A stretch of 64,000 nt of DNA from Candidatus Eiseniibacteriota bacterium (GTDB lineage Bacteria > Eisenbacteria > RBG-16-71-46 > CAIMUX01). How positions within the stretch are numbered: position 1 is the stretch's first letter; each line of letters opens with the position of its first letter. The stretch covers positions 868,001-932,000 of the forward strand of contig JADJQY010000001.1 in NCBI GenBank assembly GCA_016712505.1. The letters are read 5' to 3'. Below are positions 1 to 8,460 of this stretch, piece after piece. A model generated the notes under the pieces. It searched no databases, was not told where the DNA came from, and was given only the letters and a program-made list of their open reading frames with translations. A program made the translations under genes and the position numbers.

Positions 1-41
1 GACGTCACTGATCCGCGCAGCACTTTGCAGGAGCCCTGCTT

Positions 42-1319
42 CTAGATGCGACCTTTGGATGCGGAGATGAACGAGTCCGAGCCCACCGAGGGTGATGAGG
101 AGCCCGAGGCAGAGGCCACCGGCGAGTTTCCCGGCCAAACCCAACGCACGCGCTGGCATGGTACATCTCCAACGACTGTGCTCGTCGCCAAGGGCCGGGA
201 AGCGCGAGCACTGTGGACTTCTTCAGCAAACACCGGCAGGTGCCGAACCGCAAGTCCGAAGATTGCGAAGCCCGCCCCGACCAGCGAAATGGTCACCGCA
301 AGCTCCATCCACGAAGGGAAGTATCGGACGCCCGACGAGGCTTGAAGACCGGTGATTCCCACGTTCAGCCGGTTGAGAACGAATCCGAGTACAATCAAGG
401 TGCTGGCGGTGAACAGCCCGCCGGGGTTCTTGCGGATCCGCGGAATGGCCAGCATCAGGACCGGGGCTGCGATGCCGAGGGCGATCTCCAGGATGAAGAG
501 CCGCCCTTCCTCGGTGCCGAATCCGATGAACTGGAGGGCGTCGCGCGACTGGAGGTCGAGGAACCGGAGCTCGGCATAGAGCACCAGCGCCACCAGCGCC
601 ACCCGGCCGAGGTCCACCAGGACCGGCAGGTCGATCTCGTGCTTGAAGGCCCGGCGGCTCAAGAACGACTCGAAGATCACCATCGAGCAGCCGACCGCGA
701 TCGAGGAGAGGAAGAAGAAGACCGGGAGCCACGGGCTGTACCAGAGCGGGTGGAGCTTTCCCGGGGTGATCAGAAACAGGCTGCCGAGCGACGACTGGTG
801 CAGGGTGGAGAGGATCACACCCATGATCACGACCACCGGGGTGATCTGCTTTACCGCCCTCAGGACCTTGGTCCAGCCGAGCTTCTCCCACAACATCGGA
901 CTGAACTCGAGGCCGAGCACCATGGTGTAGAGCATGACGCACCAGGCGACCTCGAACATCACCGAGTGAGGATTCCACATGACCAGCGGATGCCAGATGT
1001 TCCACGGCTTCCCCAGGTCGAAGAACAGCGCGAAGACCACCAGGAGGTAGCCGAGAAACGCGGTAAGGACCGCCGGCCGGACCACCGACTTGAATCGCTC
1101 GATGCGGAAGATGTGCACCGCTGCGGTCAGGGTGAAGCCTCCAGCCGCCAGGCCGACGCCGCAGAGGATGTCGAACCCGATCCAGATGCCCCAGGGGAAC
1201 TGATCACTCAGGTTGGTCGAGGCGCCCAGGCCGCGAGTGAAGCGGACGATGGTCGCGAAGAGACCCGAGGCGAGGATCAAGCCCAGCACGATCCTCCAGA
1301 AACCGAAGCGCACTTTCAT
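42..1319 (-). CDS. NrfD/HybB-type integral membrane quinone-interacting subunit
   Basis: Polytopic membrane protein of about 425 residues with nine or ten hydrophobic segments. The N-terminal block FPWGIWIGFDILCGVGLAAGG is characteristic of the NrfD/PsrC/HybB family, which passes electrons between the quinone pool and a partner iron-sulfur protein. The open frame continues upstream, but I place the start at the ATG at 1319 (MKVRFGFW). This overlaps the TGA of the upstream ferredoxin gene by 4 bp (ATGA), the usual sign of translational coupling. The last residues (SASKGRI) are polar and non-conserved. It is the last gene of the four-gene minus-strand set inside the window. No catalytic subunit (hydrogenase or molybdopterin enzyme) is visible; one may lie beyond the left edge. 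Family is secure; the physiological substrate is unknown. Confidence 0.88.
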   Translation of the reverse strand: MKVRFGFWRIVLGLILASGLFATIVRFTRGLGASTNLSDQFPWGIWIGFDILCGVGLAAGGFTLTAAVHIFRIERFKSVVRPAVLTAFLGYLLVVFALFFDLGKPWNIWHPLVMWNPHSVMFEVAWCVMLYTMVLGLEFSPMLWEKLGWTKVLRAVKQITPVVVIMGVILSTLHQSSLGSLFLITPGKLHPLWYSPWLPVFFFLSSIAVGCSMVIFESFLSRRAFKHEIDLPVLVDLGRVALVALVLYAELRFLDLQSRDALQFIGFGTEEGRLFILEIALGIAAPVLMLAIPRIRKNPGGLFTASTLIVLGFVLNRLNVGITGLQASSGVRYFPSWMELAVTISLVGAGFAIFGLAVRHLPVFAEEVHSARASRPLATSTVVGDVPCQRVRWVWPGNSPVASASGSSSPSVGSDSFISASKGRI

Positions 1320-2110
1320 GACTCCCTCCCCGCACTGGTGGTCGACTCGGGCTCCGACTGCGGCGCGGGCGGCGTGCTGCCGTCCGCGGCCAGGGTCATC
1401 CGACGGTGGATCACCCACCAGGTGCCCGCCAGGGCCGTGCCCCACATCATGCTGATGGAAGGAATCTTGGACAGGACCTTGAACGTCAGGCCGGGCAGCG
1501 ACTCCTCCGGGATCCCGACCGGCAGACCGAGCTGCTCGAACGGCACGTCCGAGAGATAGAGCATCGAGGTTCCGCCGGCCTCGTGCTCCCCGTAGACGGT
1601 CGGCACGTAGAGGTCGGGTTGCTCCTGGATGCGGCGATGCGCCTCCGCCAGCAGCTCATCGCGATCGCCGAAGACGGTCGCTTCGGCCGGGCAGGCCGCG
1701 GCGCAAGCCGGTTGCTCCCCCTTTACCAGGCGTCCGGCGCAGAAGGAGCATTTGCGCACCTGCGGCGCCCGCTTGTCCCACTGATAGGTCGGCACGCTGA
1801 ACGGGCAGGCGACCATGCAGTAGCGGCAGCCCATGCACTTGTCCGCGGAGTAGACCACCGGCCCTTCGGCCGTCTTCTGGAGCGCCCCCACCGGGCAGAC
1901 GCTGGCGCAGGCCGGCTCTTCGCAGTGCATGCATTGACGGCGCACGTACCGCTCTCCGTCCTCGACCTGAACCGCCTTCACGTAGTTGAACTGATCCTGA
2001 GAGAACTGTTCTGCGTCACTGAACGGTTGTTCGTTTTGCGTCTGGCAGGCGTCGCGGCACTGGCCGCAGCCCACACAGCGCGTCACATCGATCAACATGG
2101 CGTACGGCAT
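1316..2110 (-). CDS. HybA/NrfC-like 4x[4Fe-4S] ferredoxin-type electron transfer subunit
   Basis: Protein of 264 residues with sixteen cysteines in four clusters: CVGCGQCRDAC near residue 12, then CMHCEEPACASVCP, CMGCRYCMVACP and CSFCAGR...CAAACP. This is the pattern of DmsB/NrfC/HybA electron-wire subunits. A hydrophobic stretch near residues 210-235 (ISMMWGTALAGTWWVIH) suggests a C-terminal membrane anchor, as in HybA. There is no twin-arginine signal at the start MPYAML, so the protein is either cytoplasmic-facing or exported with a partner. A GAGGTGA ribosome site sits just before the ATG. It overlaps the downstream NrfD gene by 4 bp and starts 12 bp after the upstream H-like gene, so the two should form one membrane complex. 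Confidence 0.9.
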   Translation of the reverse strand: MPYAMLIDVTRCVGCGQCRDACQTQNEQPFSDAEQFSQDQFNYVKAVQVEDGERYVRRQCMHCEEPACASVCPVGALQKTAEGPVVYSADKCMGCRYCMVACPFSVPTYQWDKRAPQVRKCSFCAGRLVKGEQPACAAACPAEATVFGDRDELLAEAHRRIQEQPDLYVPTVYGEHEAGGTSMLYLSDVPFEQLGLPVGIPEESLPGLTFKVLSKIPSISMMWGTALAGTWWVIHRRMTLAADGSTPPAPQSEPESTTSAGRES

Positions 2111-2122
2111 CGCTCACCTCAG

Positions 2123-2842
2123 TCAGATGGTTGTGGGGTGATCGGTAGTCGGATGGGTGTGCAGGAACGACTCGTTGAAGCGGTCCCAACCCAGCTGGTG
2201 GGCTTCGGCCAGGAAGCCCTCGACCGGATCACCGCCGTCGGCCGCCACCGGAACCGGGGTGGCCGAGAAGAGTCCTTCCGCCGCCAGCGCGCGAACCCGT
2301 GCAACCTCGCTCTGGATCCAGCGGGCGCTCTCGCGCGCGATCTTCCACAGCCCGAGCTCCTCGTCGAGATGGTCGGGCACGATCTTGATCAACCAGCCGT
2401 TGTCGGCGTACAGCCGCTCCGTGGCCAGGCGCGGATCCTGGAAGAGCGCGCCGTTCCACTCGCGGACTGCGCCACTCGCCGGCGCGCCGACCTCGAGCAC
2501 CTGTTCACCGCGGAAGAGCCGGAGGATCGGCTGACCGCGGCGCACTTCGGTCCCGATCGGCAGGGTCTCGATGCGATCGACCGTACCGATCGCAGCCAGC
2601 ACGAGCTGATCGACGCCGATCTTGAGCGAGCCGGTGGGATCGAGCAGCGACCAGGAGTGACCCGGGTCGACGAACACGCCCGACGGAATGGGGCGATGCC
2701 ACAGTCCGAGCTGACGGGCGAACTTCGCCGTCCGTACCTTGGCCGTGGCGGGAACCGGACTCCGGCGGCGTTCCACCGCCTGGACAATGAGGTCGATCGT
2801 CAGGAAGCAGACGATCGTGGCAACGACGAGAAGGGCAACCAT
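2123..2842 (-). CDS. Membrane-anchored glycine cleavage H-protein-like (lipoyl-fold) protein, probably not lipoylated
   Basis: Protein of 239 residues. It opens with a single hydrophobic helix (VALLVVATIVCFLTIDLIV), then a domain resembling the glycine-cleavage H protein: residues from about 65 to 165 hold blocks like GVFVDPGHSW, IGTEVRRGQPILRLFRG and ASGAVREWN. In true H proteins the hairpin before the SGxV block carries the lipoylated lysine (ESVKA); here it reads GEQVLEVGAPASGAV, with no lysine. I infer a structural or binding role rather than lipoamide chemistry. A strong GGGAGGT ribosome site lies 6 nt before the ATG. It sits between a second H-like gene and the iron-sulfur gene with gaps of only 3 and 12 bp, so it belongs to the redox module. 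Confidence 0.72.
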   Translation of the reverse strand: MVALLVVATIVCFLTIDLIVQAVERRRSPVPATAKVRTAKFARQLGLWHRPIPSGVFVDPGHSWSLLDPTGSLKIGVDQLVLAAIGTVDRIETLPIGTEVRRGQPILRLFRGEQVLEVGAPASGAVREWNGALFQDPRLATERLYADNGWLIKIVPDHLDEELGLWKIARESARWIQSEVARVRALAAEGLFSATPVPVAADGGDPVEGFLAEAHQLGWDRFNESFLHTHPTTDHPTTI

Positions 2843-2845
2843 TTG

Positions 2846-3748
2846 TTACCTCCCTTCGGTCGGGTTCGACGCGTCGCGTTGATTCGAATCCCATCCGAGT
2901 TTCAGGGTCCTTTGGATCAAGAGGCGGTGCTGGCGACGAGACAGGGTGAGCAGTCCCCGATTGTCCCACGATCCGCCATCCGCCATGACAGGCTTGGGTC
3001 CCGCAGTGGGACGCCCCGCGTGCGCCATGGCGGCGGACGCGGTGAACACTCTCGAGTCGTACTTCGGTGCAACCGGCGCAACTGGCGTGGTCGGTTCCGC
3101 GGGCGCGGCCGGTTCGGTGGCCAGCTCACTCCAGGTCAGGAGCGCCTGCTCGATCTCCGATTCGATCCAGGGGCCGCACTCGTCACCGTGGTGCATCTGT
3201 CCGAGATCGCGCTCCAGCCGCGTCGGAGCCAGGATGAAGATCCAGCCCGCGCCGTAGGGATCGTCGAGCAGGGTCTGCGGCGCCGCGAGCAAGCCGCGAT
3301 TCACGTCCACCACGCGCCCGGCGATCGGAGAGCTCAGCCGCAACAGTCCCGCGCGGCCGATCACGTCCCAGGAGGCATGTCCCGGGCTCACGCGCTGATC
3401 GGTAGACGGAGGATGAAAGCCGTGACTCTGGAGCAGGAGCGACGCAGCCAGCGCATCCAGGCCCACCCGGACCCGCGCGCCCGCCTCGACCCGCGCCCAG
3501 AGATGATGACGATCGTAGAAGCGGTCGCGCGGGAAGTTCAGTCCCCGGACCTTCAGCGTTTGATCGCTTGCGCGTCCCGGCGACACCGGCGTCGGCCGGG
3601 TCCCGCTCGGGCGCATCCCGCGATCGAAGGCGCACTCCTCGCAGTCGAGGTCTCGATCGCAGAGCCGGTAGTCGACCACTCCGGCCTCCATCCAAACACA
3701 CTGCCGCGGCACCGAGCCGCCTGCCTGCGCTTCGTTCTTCATGTTCAT
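2846..3748 (-). CDS. Cys-rich N-terminus plus H-protein-like domain, redox-module partner
   Basis: Protein of 300 residues. The N-terminus has a four-cysteine motif (C17, C30, C36, C39) in the context AGVVDYRLCDRDLDCEECAFD, a signature I associate with H-domain proteins that accompany NrfD-type complexes. Residues from about 90 to 190 resemble the glycine-cleavage H fold (HLWARVEAGARVRVGLDALA, then SSPIAGRVVDVN), but the lipoyl lysine position is not a lysine. The C-terminal third is Ala/Pro-rich and probably flexible. It is the first gene of the minus-strand set. Two ATGs, at 3748 and 3742, lie next to a GAGGGA site; the second has the better spacing. The cysteines might bind a metal or a cluster; this is inference. 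Confidence 0.65.
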   Translation of the reverse strand: MNMKNEAQAGGSVPRQCVWMEAGVVDYRLCDRDLDCEECAFDRGMRPSGTRPTPVSPGRASDQTLKVRGLNFPRDRFYDRHHLWARVEAGARVRVGLDALAASLLLQSHGFHPPSTDQRVSPGHASWDVIGRAGLLRLSSPIAGRVVDVNRGLLAAPQTLLDDPYGAGWIFILAPTRLERDLGQMHHGDECGPWIESEIEQALLTWSELATEPAAPAEPTTPVAPVAPKYDSRVFTASAAMAHAGRPTAGPKPVMADGGSWDNRGLLTLSRRQHRLLIQRTLKLGWDSNQRDASNPTEGR

Positions 3749-4136
3749 GATTCCCTCACTGCCGGGGACCGAAGAGCCGTGTGCATTCCTGAGCAGAGAG
3801 GTGCAAGCGGGAGGCCAATCGGGGGCGATTCGGGGAGGGAATCAATGCTCCGCAATTAGATGCGAAACAAGCGGTTATGCGATTGTTTCAGGTGTTCACA
3901 AATTCAGCATCGGAGCGCTGTTGATGATTTCCTCGACATCGGTCCGCAACGTCGAGGACCGAAGAGGAGTAAGTGATTGGAATAAAACAAGGTATGGGCG
4001 AATGGTCTTGTGTTGAAGCGATCAACAGTGAGGTGTTGGGATTCCCAACGATGAGCGCCCGATGCCGCTCGGTGTCGCTCGGTGTCGCGCCGACTCGCCC
4101 GCGGGCCGGCGAGCGACACCGAGACCCATGTCGCCG
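3749..4136. other. Gene-free stretch upstream of the redox operon
   Basis: About 390 bp with no convincing coding sequence on either strand. Its middle (3840-3990) is clearly more AT-rich than the surroundings, as expected for a promoter region of the minus-strand redox genes. I could not pick out a confident -35/-10 pair. The right part also receives transcripts ending from the AHSA1 gene at 4137. Confidence 0.5.
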
Positions 4137-4655
4137 CTACTGCCCCGAGCTCTCGCCCAAGGCGACGAGAAGCTCGTCGAGCTGATCGAACGTCTCGAAC
4201 ATTGCTTCGGCTGCTCCGGTGCCGGCCGCATCGAGCGCTTCTTTCGAGGGATAGCTCTCGCGCAGGACCACCAGCGTCTGGCCACCCTTCTCCTCGAAGG
4301 TCACCGTGGTAACAGGCCCGTCCGCGCCGCCCTCCTCATTGGTCCAGGCAAGGCGCGAATGCGGCGTCACCTCGATATACGTGCCGAAGAAGGCGGCAGG
4401 CTCCGGGCCGCCGTAGTCGAACACCAAGCGGTACTTGCCCCCGACACGAGCATCTACCTCGCAGGACATGAGGGTCATTCCCATTGACCTGGGAACCCAC
4501 CAGCGCCTGAGCAACTCGGCCTTGGTGAAGGCCTCGAACACGATGCGCGCCGGTCCGTTGATGGTCCGTGTGACGAGCACCTCGCGGTCCGACGTTCGCT
4601 CCACCGTGGTGCGGTTCCTCACCAGGCCCGGGTCACCTTCGATTTCTGCGTCCAT
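4137..4655 (-). CDS. SRPBCC / AHSA1-family protein
   Basis: Protein of about 172 residues of the START-like Bet v1 fold (AHSA1 subgroup). Typical blocks are visible: REVLVTRTINGPARIVFEAF, LLRRWWVPRSMG, CEVDARVGGKYRLVF and the C-terminal AMFETFDQLDELL. I chose the ATG at 4655 (MDAEIEG) because AAAGGAG lies 7 nt before it. This overlaps the end of the upstream ArsR gene by 23 bp, so the pair is probably translated together. ArsR-AHSA1 pairs are common in soil and aquatic bacteria, and the regulator is usually presumed to control the partner. The ligand is unknown. Confidence 0.85.
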   Translation of the reverse strand: MDAEIEGDPGLVRNRTTVERTSDREVLVTRTINGPARIVFEAFTKAELLRRWWVPRSMGMTLMSCEVDARVGGKYRLVFDYGGPEPAAFFGTYIEVTPHSRLAWTNEEGGADGPVTTVTFEEKGGQTLVVLRESYPSKEALDAAGTGAAEAMFETFDQLDELLVALGESSGQ

Positions 4656-4998
4656 CACTCTTCTCCTTTCGTGACAGTTCCTCGACAACCATCTCCAACT
4701 CGTCGAAGCGCTCGTCCCAGCCCCGGCGGTACCGCTCGAGCCACGCGGTCTCTTCCTCCAAACGGCGCGGGCCGAGCTGGCACTTCCGCACGCGCCCGAT
4801 CTTCTTCGTGGTGACGAGCCCCGCCTGCTCCAGAACGCCGACGTGCTTCCTCATGCCCGTGAGCGTCATGTTGAATCTCTCGGCAAGGTCTGTGATCGAA
4901 GCGTCGGCTCGCGCCAGCTGCTCCAGAACGCTGCGCCGCGTGGCGTCCGAGAGCGCGGCGAACGAAGTATCAAGTCGACTCGTCGTATACTGAACCAT
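4633..4998 (-). CDS. ArsR-family winged-helix transcriptional regulator
   Basis: Regulator of 121 residues. The winged helix-turn-helix covers roughly residues 10-75 (FAALSDATRRSVLEQLARAD, then TDLAERFNMTLTGMRKHVGV and LEQAGLVTTKKIGR), followed by a helical tail (AWLERYRRGWDERFDELE) used in dimerisation. There are no metal-binding cysteine pairs, so it is not an arsenic or metal sensor of the classic type. I start it at the ATG at 4998 (MVQYTTSR) because this codon lies inside a symmetric operator and 11 nt downstream of a good -10 box; the longer open frame upstream is not conserved in character. It overlaps the AHSA1 gene and very likely represses its own two-gene operon. Confidence 0.87.
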   Translation of the reverse strand: MVQYTTSRLDTSFAALSDATRRSVLEQLARADASITDLAERFNMTLTGMRKHVGVLEQAGLVTTKKIGRVRKCQLGPRRLEEETAWLERYRRGWDERFDELEMVVEELSRKEKSDGRRNRR

Positions 4999-5010
4999 AT
5001 GGTGCAGTAT
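4987..5010 (-). promoter_or_regulatory. Palindromic ArsR operator covering the start codon
   Basis: A hyphenated 24-bp dyad: arms ATACTG and CAGTAT flank a perfect CCATATGG core with 2-nt spacers, 20 of 24 positions being symmetric. The ATG of the ArsR gene is the middle of the core, and the right arm touches the -10 box. A bound dimer would block both polymerase and ribosome. Seen directly; the autoregulatory role is inference. Confidence 0.7.
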
Positions 5011-5037
5011 CGTAGTGCAAACGAACGCGGCATGCAA
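5009..5037 (-). promoter_or_regulatory. Promoter of the ArsR-AHSA1 operon
   Basis: Reading the minus strand, TTGCAT (5032-5037) and TACGAT (5009-5014) are separated by exactly 17 nt. The predicted transcript start would be only a few bases before the ATG at 4998, giving a very short leader. The -10 box overlaps the palindromic operator. Confidence 0.6.
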
Positions 5038-5261
5038 GGGGCGACCTTGAAACACGGTGCGTCCTACGATCTCAGCGAAAGGGCGACGGATGAAGTGAGT
5101 CGGCCTTGGTTCAAGCACCGCGAGACCGGTCTGGCTCCGGTGCGCCGAGTAGGCCACTCGACAGTTGCCCGACGCCCCCGAAGCGATCGGCGAGGATGCC
5201 GCGGGAAACTACCGGTGAGTAGACGAACGAGTCTGTGGGGCCGCGCTTTGGAATCCCTTCG

Positions 5262-6638
5262 CTATCCCACCCACACCGTCTTCGCATTGACGAACTCGCG
5301 CGCCCCCTGGACCGACAGCTCGCGGCCGTACCCGGAGCATTTGGTGCCGCCGAAGGGGAGTCGGGGGTCGCTCTTGACCATACCGTTGATGAAGACGTTA
5401 CCGGCCTCGAGGCGGGAGGCTAGCCCCTCAGCGCGGGCGGTGTCCCGGGACCAGATGCTGGCGCCGAGGCCGTAACGCGATTGGTTCGCGACGGCGACGG
5501 CGTGATCGGGGTTGTCGACGCGGCAGACCACGGCGACGGGGCCGAAGGTCTCCTCGTCCATGGCGGTCATGCCGGGCTGGGCTCGATCGAGCAGGGTGGG
5601 AGGATAGTAGTATCCGCGGCGATTCGGGACGGTGCCTCCGAGGAGGCACCGGGCGCCCTCCTGGATCGTGACCTCGACCTGCCGGGCGAGCAGGTCACGC
5701 AGGTCGGCCCGGGCGAGAGGGCCGATGTCGGTCGCGGGGTCGAGGGGGTCGCCGACTGTGAGGCGGGCGAGGGCGGCGCGGAACTGCTCGACGAAACGAT
5801 CCGCGATCGACGCCTCGACCAGGAAGCGCTTGGCCGCGATGCAGCTCTGCCCGTTGTTCTGCACGCGGGCCCGGACGGCCCCGCCGACGGTCGACTCGAG
5901 GTCAGCGTCGGCGAGGACGATGAACGGATCGCTGCCCCCAAGTTCGAGCACGGCCTTCTTGAGCTGCCGGCCGGCCACGGCGGCGAGAGACCGGCCTGCC
6001 CGCTCGCTCCCCGTCAGGGTCACCGCGGCGATGGCGGGATGCGCGACGACGGTCTCGATCGCGCTGACCGGCGCAAAGAGGTTCCGGAGGGGCTCGGCCG
6101 GCAATCCGAGGCTGCGGGACGCTTCCGCGACGACCGACTCGAGCGCGAGTGCGCAGCGCGGGACCGTGGGGGCGTGTTTGAGGACGATGACGTTGCCGGC
6201 CAGGAGCGCCGCCGCCCCGAACCGGAAAATCTGCCAGTAGGGGAAGTTCCAGGGCATCACGGCCAGGATGGCCCCGAGCGGCTCATACCGCACATACGAT
6301 CGGGTCGCGTCGGACGACACCGGCGTCGGGCCGAAGTAGTCCTGGGCGTGATCGGCGGTATAGGTGCAGCCCCAGGCGCACTTCTCGACCTCGGCCAGCC
6401 CCTCGCGCAACGGCTTTCCCATCTCGCGGGCGGCAAGGTCGGCGAGCTCCGGGGCTCGGGCACGAAGCCGCGCTGCGACCTGTCGCAGGAACTCGGCACG
6501 AATCTCGACCGGGAGGTCGCGCCAGGCCGTTTGCGCGGCGGAGGCCTGGGACAGAGCCGACTCGATCATACCGGGATCGGCGTTGGGAAACTCGGCCTCG
6601 ATCTCCTCGGTTGCCGGATTGTGGGAAACGAACTCCAT
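5262..6638 (-). CDS. NAD(P)-dependent aldehyde dehydrogenase (succinate-semialdehyde dehydrogenase type)
   Basis: Enzyme of 458 residues, the usual length of the GabD/Sad-like short class. Visible motifs: MPWNFPYWQ with the catalytic Asn near 131, the nucleotide-binding VTLTGSERAGRSLA near 207, the general base in LELGGSDP (Glu near 232), the nucleophile in NNGQSCIAAKR (Cys near 266) and the late EETFGPVAVV. It oxidises an aldehyde to an acid with NAD(P). The absence of the longer N-terminal extension and the motif set favour a succinate-semialdehyde dehydrogenase-like substrate, but specificity cannot be read from sequence. GGAGG lies about 5 nt before the ATG. It is divergent from glutamate dehydrogenase, which is compatible with a role in glutamate/GABA carbon flow. 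Confidence 0.9.
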   Translation of the reverse strand: MEFVSHNPATEEIEAEFPNADPGMIESALSQASAAQTAWRDLPVEIRAEFLRQVAARLRARAPELADLAAREMGKPLREGLAEVEKCAWGCTYTADHAQDYFGPTPVSSDATRSYVRYEPLGAILAVMPWNFPYWQIFRFGAAALLAGNVIVLKHAPTVPRCALALESVVAEASRSLGLPAEPLRNLFAPVSAIETVVAHPAIAAVTLTGSERAGRSLAAVAGRQLKKAVLELGGSDPFIVLADADLESTVGGAVRARVQNNGQSCIAAKRFLVEASIADRFVEQFRAALARLTVGDPLDPATDIGPLARADLRDLLARQVEVTIQEGARCLLGGTVPNRRGYYYPPTLLDRAQPGMTAMDEETFGPVAVVCRVDNPDHAVAVANQSRYGLGASIWSRDTARAEGLASRLEAGNVFINGMVKSDPRLPFGGTKCSGYGRELSVQGAREFVNAKTVWVG

Positions 6639-7051
6639 GAATCCTCCGGAAAGCCGCCCGTTGCCGGCCCGGACCGACGCGTCCGGGGCACATACCAGCG
6701 GCCGATGGTTTGCGCGGCGGGGGGCCGCTTGTCAACCGTCGGATGGGTCGAAAGGTCCCTTCCGGGGAGCGGATCGCCTCTCGAATCGGCTGCGATTGAC
6801 ACTGTTACACTGGGGGTCTAGCTTCGTTTCGGCCCTGTGGAATCGCGTGAGCGCGTACCGCAGGGTCTGGCCCCGCCGCCCGCGAAGGGCCCGGCCGGAG
6901 TCGCGCGCGGCAAGTGCCGGCGGACTCCATCGGTGTTCTTGGCCGGGGCAGTTTTGCTGCCGGAGACGTCCTGGGTTTGGACCAGGAGCTCAGGCGGAAG
7001 TGAGGCGGCAGGCGCTGGGGATGGGTTGGATTGGAAAGGAGACGCGCCGTC
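6639..7051. other. Divergent intergenic region between aldehyde dehydrogenase and glutamate dehydrogenase
   Basis: About 410 bp without a gene. It holds the plus-strand promoter described at 6796-6824. On the minus strand there is a perfect TTGACA (reverse of 6730-6735) facing the aldehyde dehydrogenase gene, but no good -10 box at the right distance. The GDH transcript would have a GC-rich leader of about 220 nt. Confidence 0.5.
6796..6824 (+). promoter_or_regulatory. Candidate promoter of glutamate dehydrogenase
   Basis: TTGACA at 6796-6801, a 17-nt spacer, then TAGCTT at 6819-6824. The -35 is a perfect consensus; the -10 is weak but shares the TAG start with other candidate promoters in this window. 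The predicted start near 6831 implies a leader of about 220 nt before the ATG at 7052. Confidence 0.5.
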
Positions 7052-8404
7052 ATGGCCAGCAGTCCGAAGGAATACAACGTCTACAAGTCGGTCGAGCGCC
7101 AGTTCAACAAGGCCGCGGAGAAGATGGGCCTCGATCCCGACGTCCGTGCGATCCTGAGCAAGACGAACACCGAGACCGTGGTCAATTTCCCGGTGGAAAT
7201 GGACAACGGCGAGGTTCGGATGTTCACGGGATACCGCGTCCAGCACAACAACGTGCTGGGTCCGTACAAGGGCGGGCTTCGCTTTCATCCCGAAGTCGAC
7301 ATCAACGAGGTGCGCGCCCTGGCCTCGTGGATGACCTGGAAGTCGGCCATCAACGAGATCCCCTTCGGCGGCGCCAAGGGCGGGATCACGTTCGATCCGG
7401 CGGAGGTTTCGTTTCGGGAACTCGAACATATCAGTCGTCGCTTCACCTATGCGCTCGGGAACGTGATCGGACCGGAGTACGACATTCCGGCCCCGGATGT
7501 GAACACGAATGCGCAGATCATGGCGTGGATCCTCGACACCTATCTCCTGATGCAGCCCACGCACGAGCGGGCGCGGTGCATGCATGTGGTGACCGGCAAG
7601 CCGATCGAGTCGGGCGGAAGCCTGGGACGCGATCGCGCTACGGGTCAGGGCGTGGTCTACTGCATCGAGCAGTGGGCGACCGACAACAAGTTCGACCTGA
7701 AAGGCTCGACCTACTTCGTGCAAGGCTTCGGCAACGTCGGCTCCTGGACCGCGAAGCTGATGAAGCCGCACGGCGCGAAGATGGTCGCGGTTGCCGATGC
7801 GACGGGCAACTTCGTCTGCCCGGATGGGGCCGACCCGGATGAGCTGATCGCCTACATGGACAAGCAGGCCCGGGAGCGGGATGAACTGCGGAAGGCGCGC
7901 CAGGAAGACAAGATCCGCGCGCTAGGCCCGATCGGGGTGAAGGGCTACCCGGGACTGAAGGAGGTCGACAAGGCGACCTTCCTGGCGACCAAGGCAGACA
8001 TCTTCGTGCCGGCGGCGCTCGAAAATCAGATCACGAACGAGACCGCGAAGACCCTCAACGTTCGCCTGGTGGCGGAGGGGGCGAACGGCCCGACCGACCC
8101 GGACGGCGACGAGATCCTCTGGTCGCGGAAGATCGACGTCATCCCCGACATCCTCTGCAACTCGGGCGGCGTGATCGTCAGCTACTTCGAGTGGCTCCAG
8201 AACAAGCGGAGCGAGTACTGGAAGGTCAGCGACGTCGTCTCGAAGCTGAAGGAGAAGATCGTCGGCGACGAGCAGCAGCCGGGCGGCTACCTGCGCGTCC
8301 GCGACGCGGCGAAGGAGTTCAACGTCGACTGGCGGACCGCCGCCTACGTCGTCGCCCTCCGTCGACTGGAAAAGGTGTACAAAGAGCGCGGGATCTGGCC
8401 GTAA
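7052..8404 (+). CDS. gdhA: Glu/Leu/Phe/Val dehydrogenase (glutamate dehydrogenase)
   Basis: Enzyme of 450 residues that interconverts glutamate with 2-oxoglutarate and ammonia using NAD(P). Family motifs are intact: GPYKGGLRFHPEV (Lys73), the active-site FGGAKGGI (Lys109), PAPDVNT near 147 and the Rossmann turn VQGFGNVG near 223-230, plus ADIFVPAALENQI and LVAEGANGPT. I start at the ATG at 7052 (MASSPKEY) rather than the upstream in-frame ATG, because GGAAAGGAG lies about 10 nt before it. A clear stem-loop terminator follows 30 bp downstream, so this gene is probably monocistronic. Cofactor preference is not decided by what I can see. Confidence 0.95.
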   Translation: MASSPKEYNVYKSVERQFNKAAEKMGLDPDVRAILSKTNTETVVNFPVEMDNGEVRMFTGYRVQHNNVLGPYKGGLRFHPEVDINEVRALASWMTWKSAINEIPFGGAKGGITFDPAEVSFRELEHISRRFTYALGNVIGPEYDIPAPDVNTNAQIMAWILDTYLLMQPTHERARCMHVVTGKPIESGGSLGRDRATGQGVVYCIEQWATDNKFDLKGSTYFVQGFGNVGSWTAKLMKPHGAKMVAVADATGNFVCPDGADPDELIAYMDKQARERDELRKARQEDKIRALGPIGVKGYPGLKEVDKATFLATKADIFVPAALENQITNETAKTLNVRLVAEGANGPTDPDGDEILWSRKIDVIPDILCNSGGVIVSYFEWLQNKRSEYWKVSDVVSKLKEKIVGDEQQPGGYLRVRDAAKEFNVDWRTAAYVVALRRLEKVYKERGIWP

Positions 8405-8434
8405 GCGGCTCGAGGCCGAGTTCGAGTGCATGCA

Positions 8435-8460
8435 AAGGCCCCGAATCCGTTCGGGGCCTT
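8435..8460 (+). terminator. Rho-independent-like terminator after glutamate dehydrogenase
   Basis: Perfect 11-bp inverted repeat (AAGGCCCCGAA / TTCGGGGCCTT) with a 4-nt TCCG loop, starting 30 bp after the gdhA stop. The downstream run is only CGTCGTTT, so the U-tract is weak, but the hairpin is strong. Confidence 0.85.

Noticed and set aside
1406..3859. An 817-codon plus-strand frame across the redox operon
   Set aside because: It lies antisense to three clearly conserved genes and shows no family resemblance.
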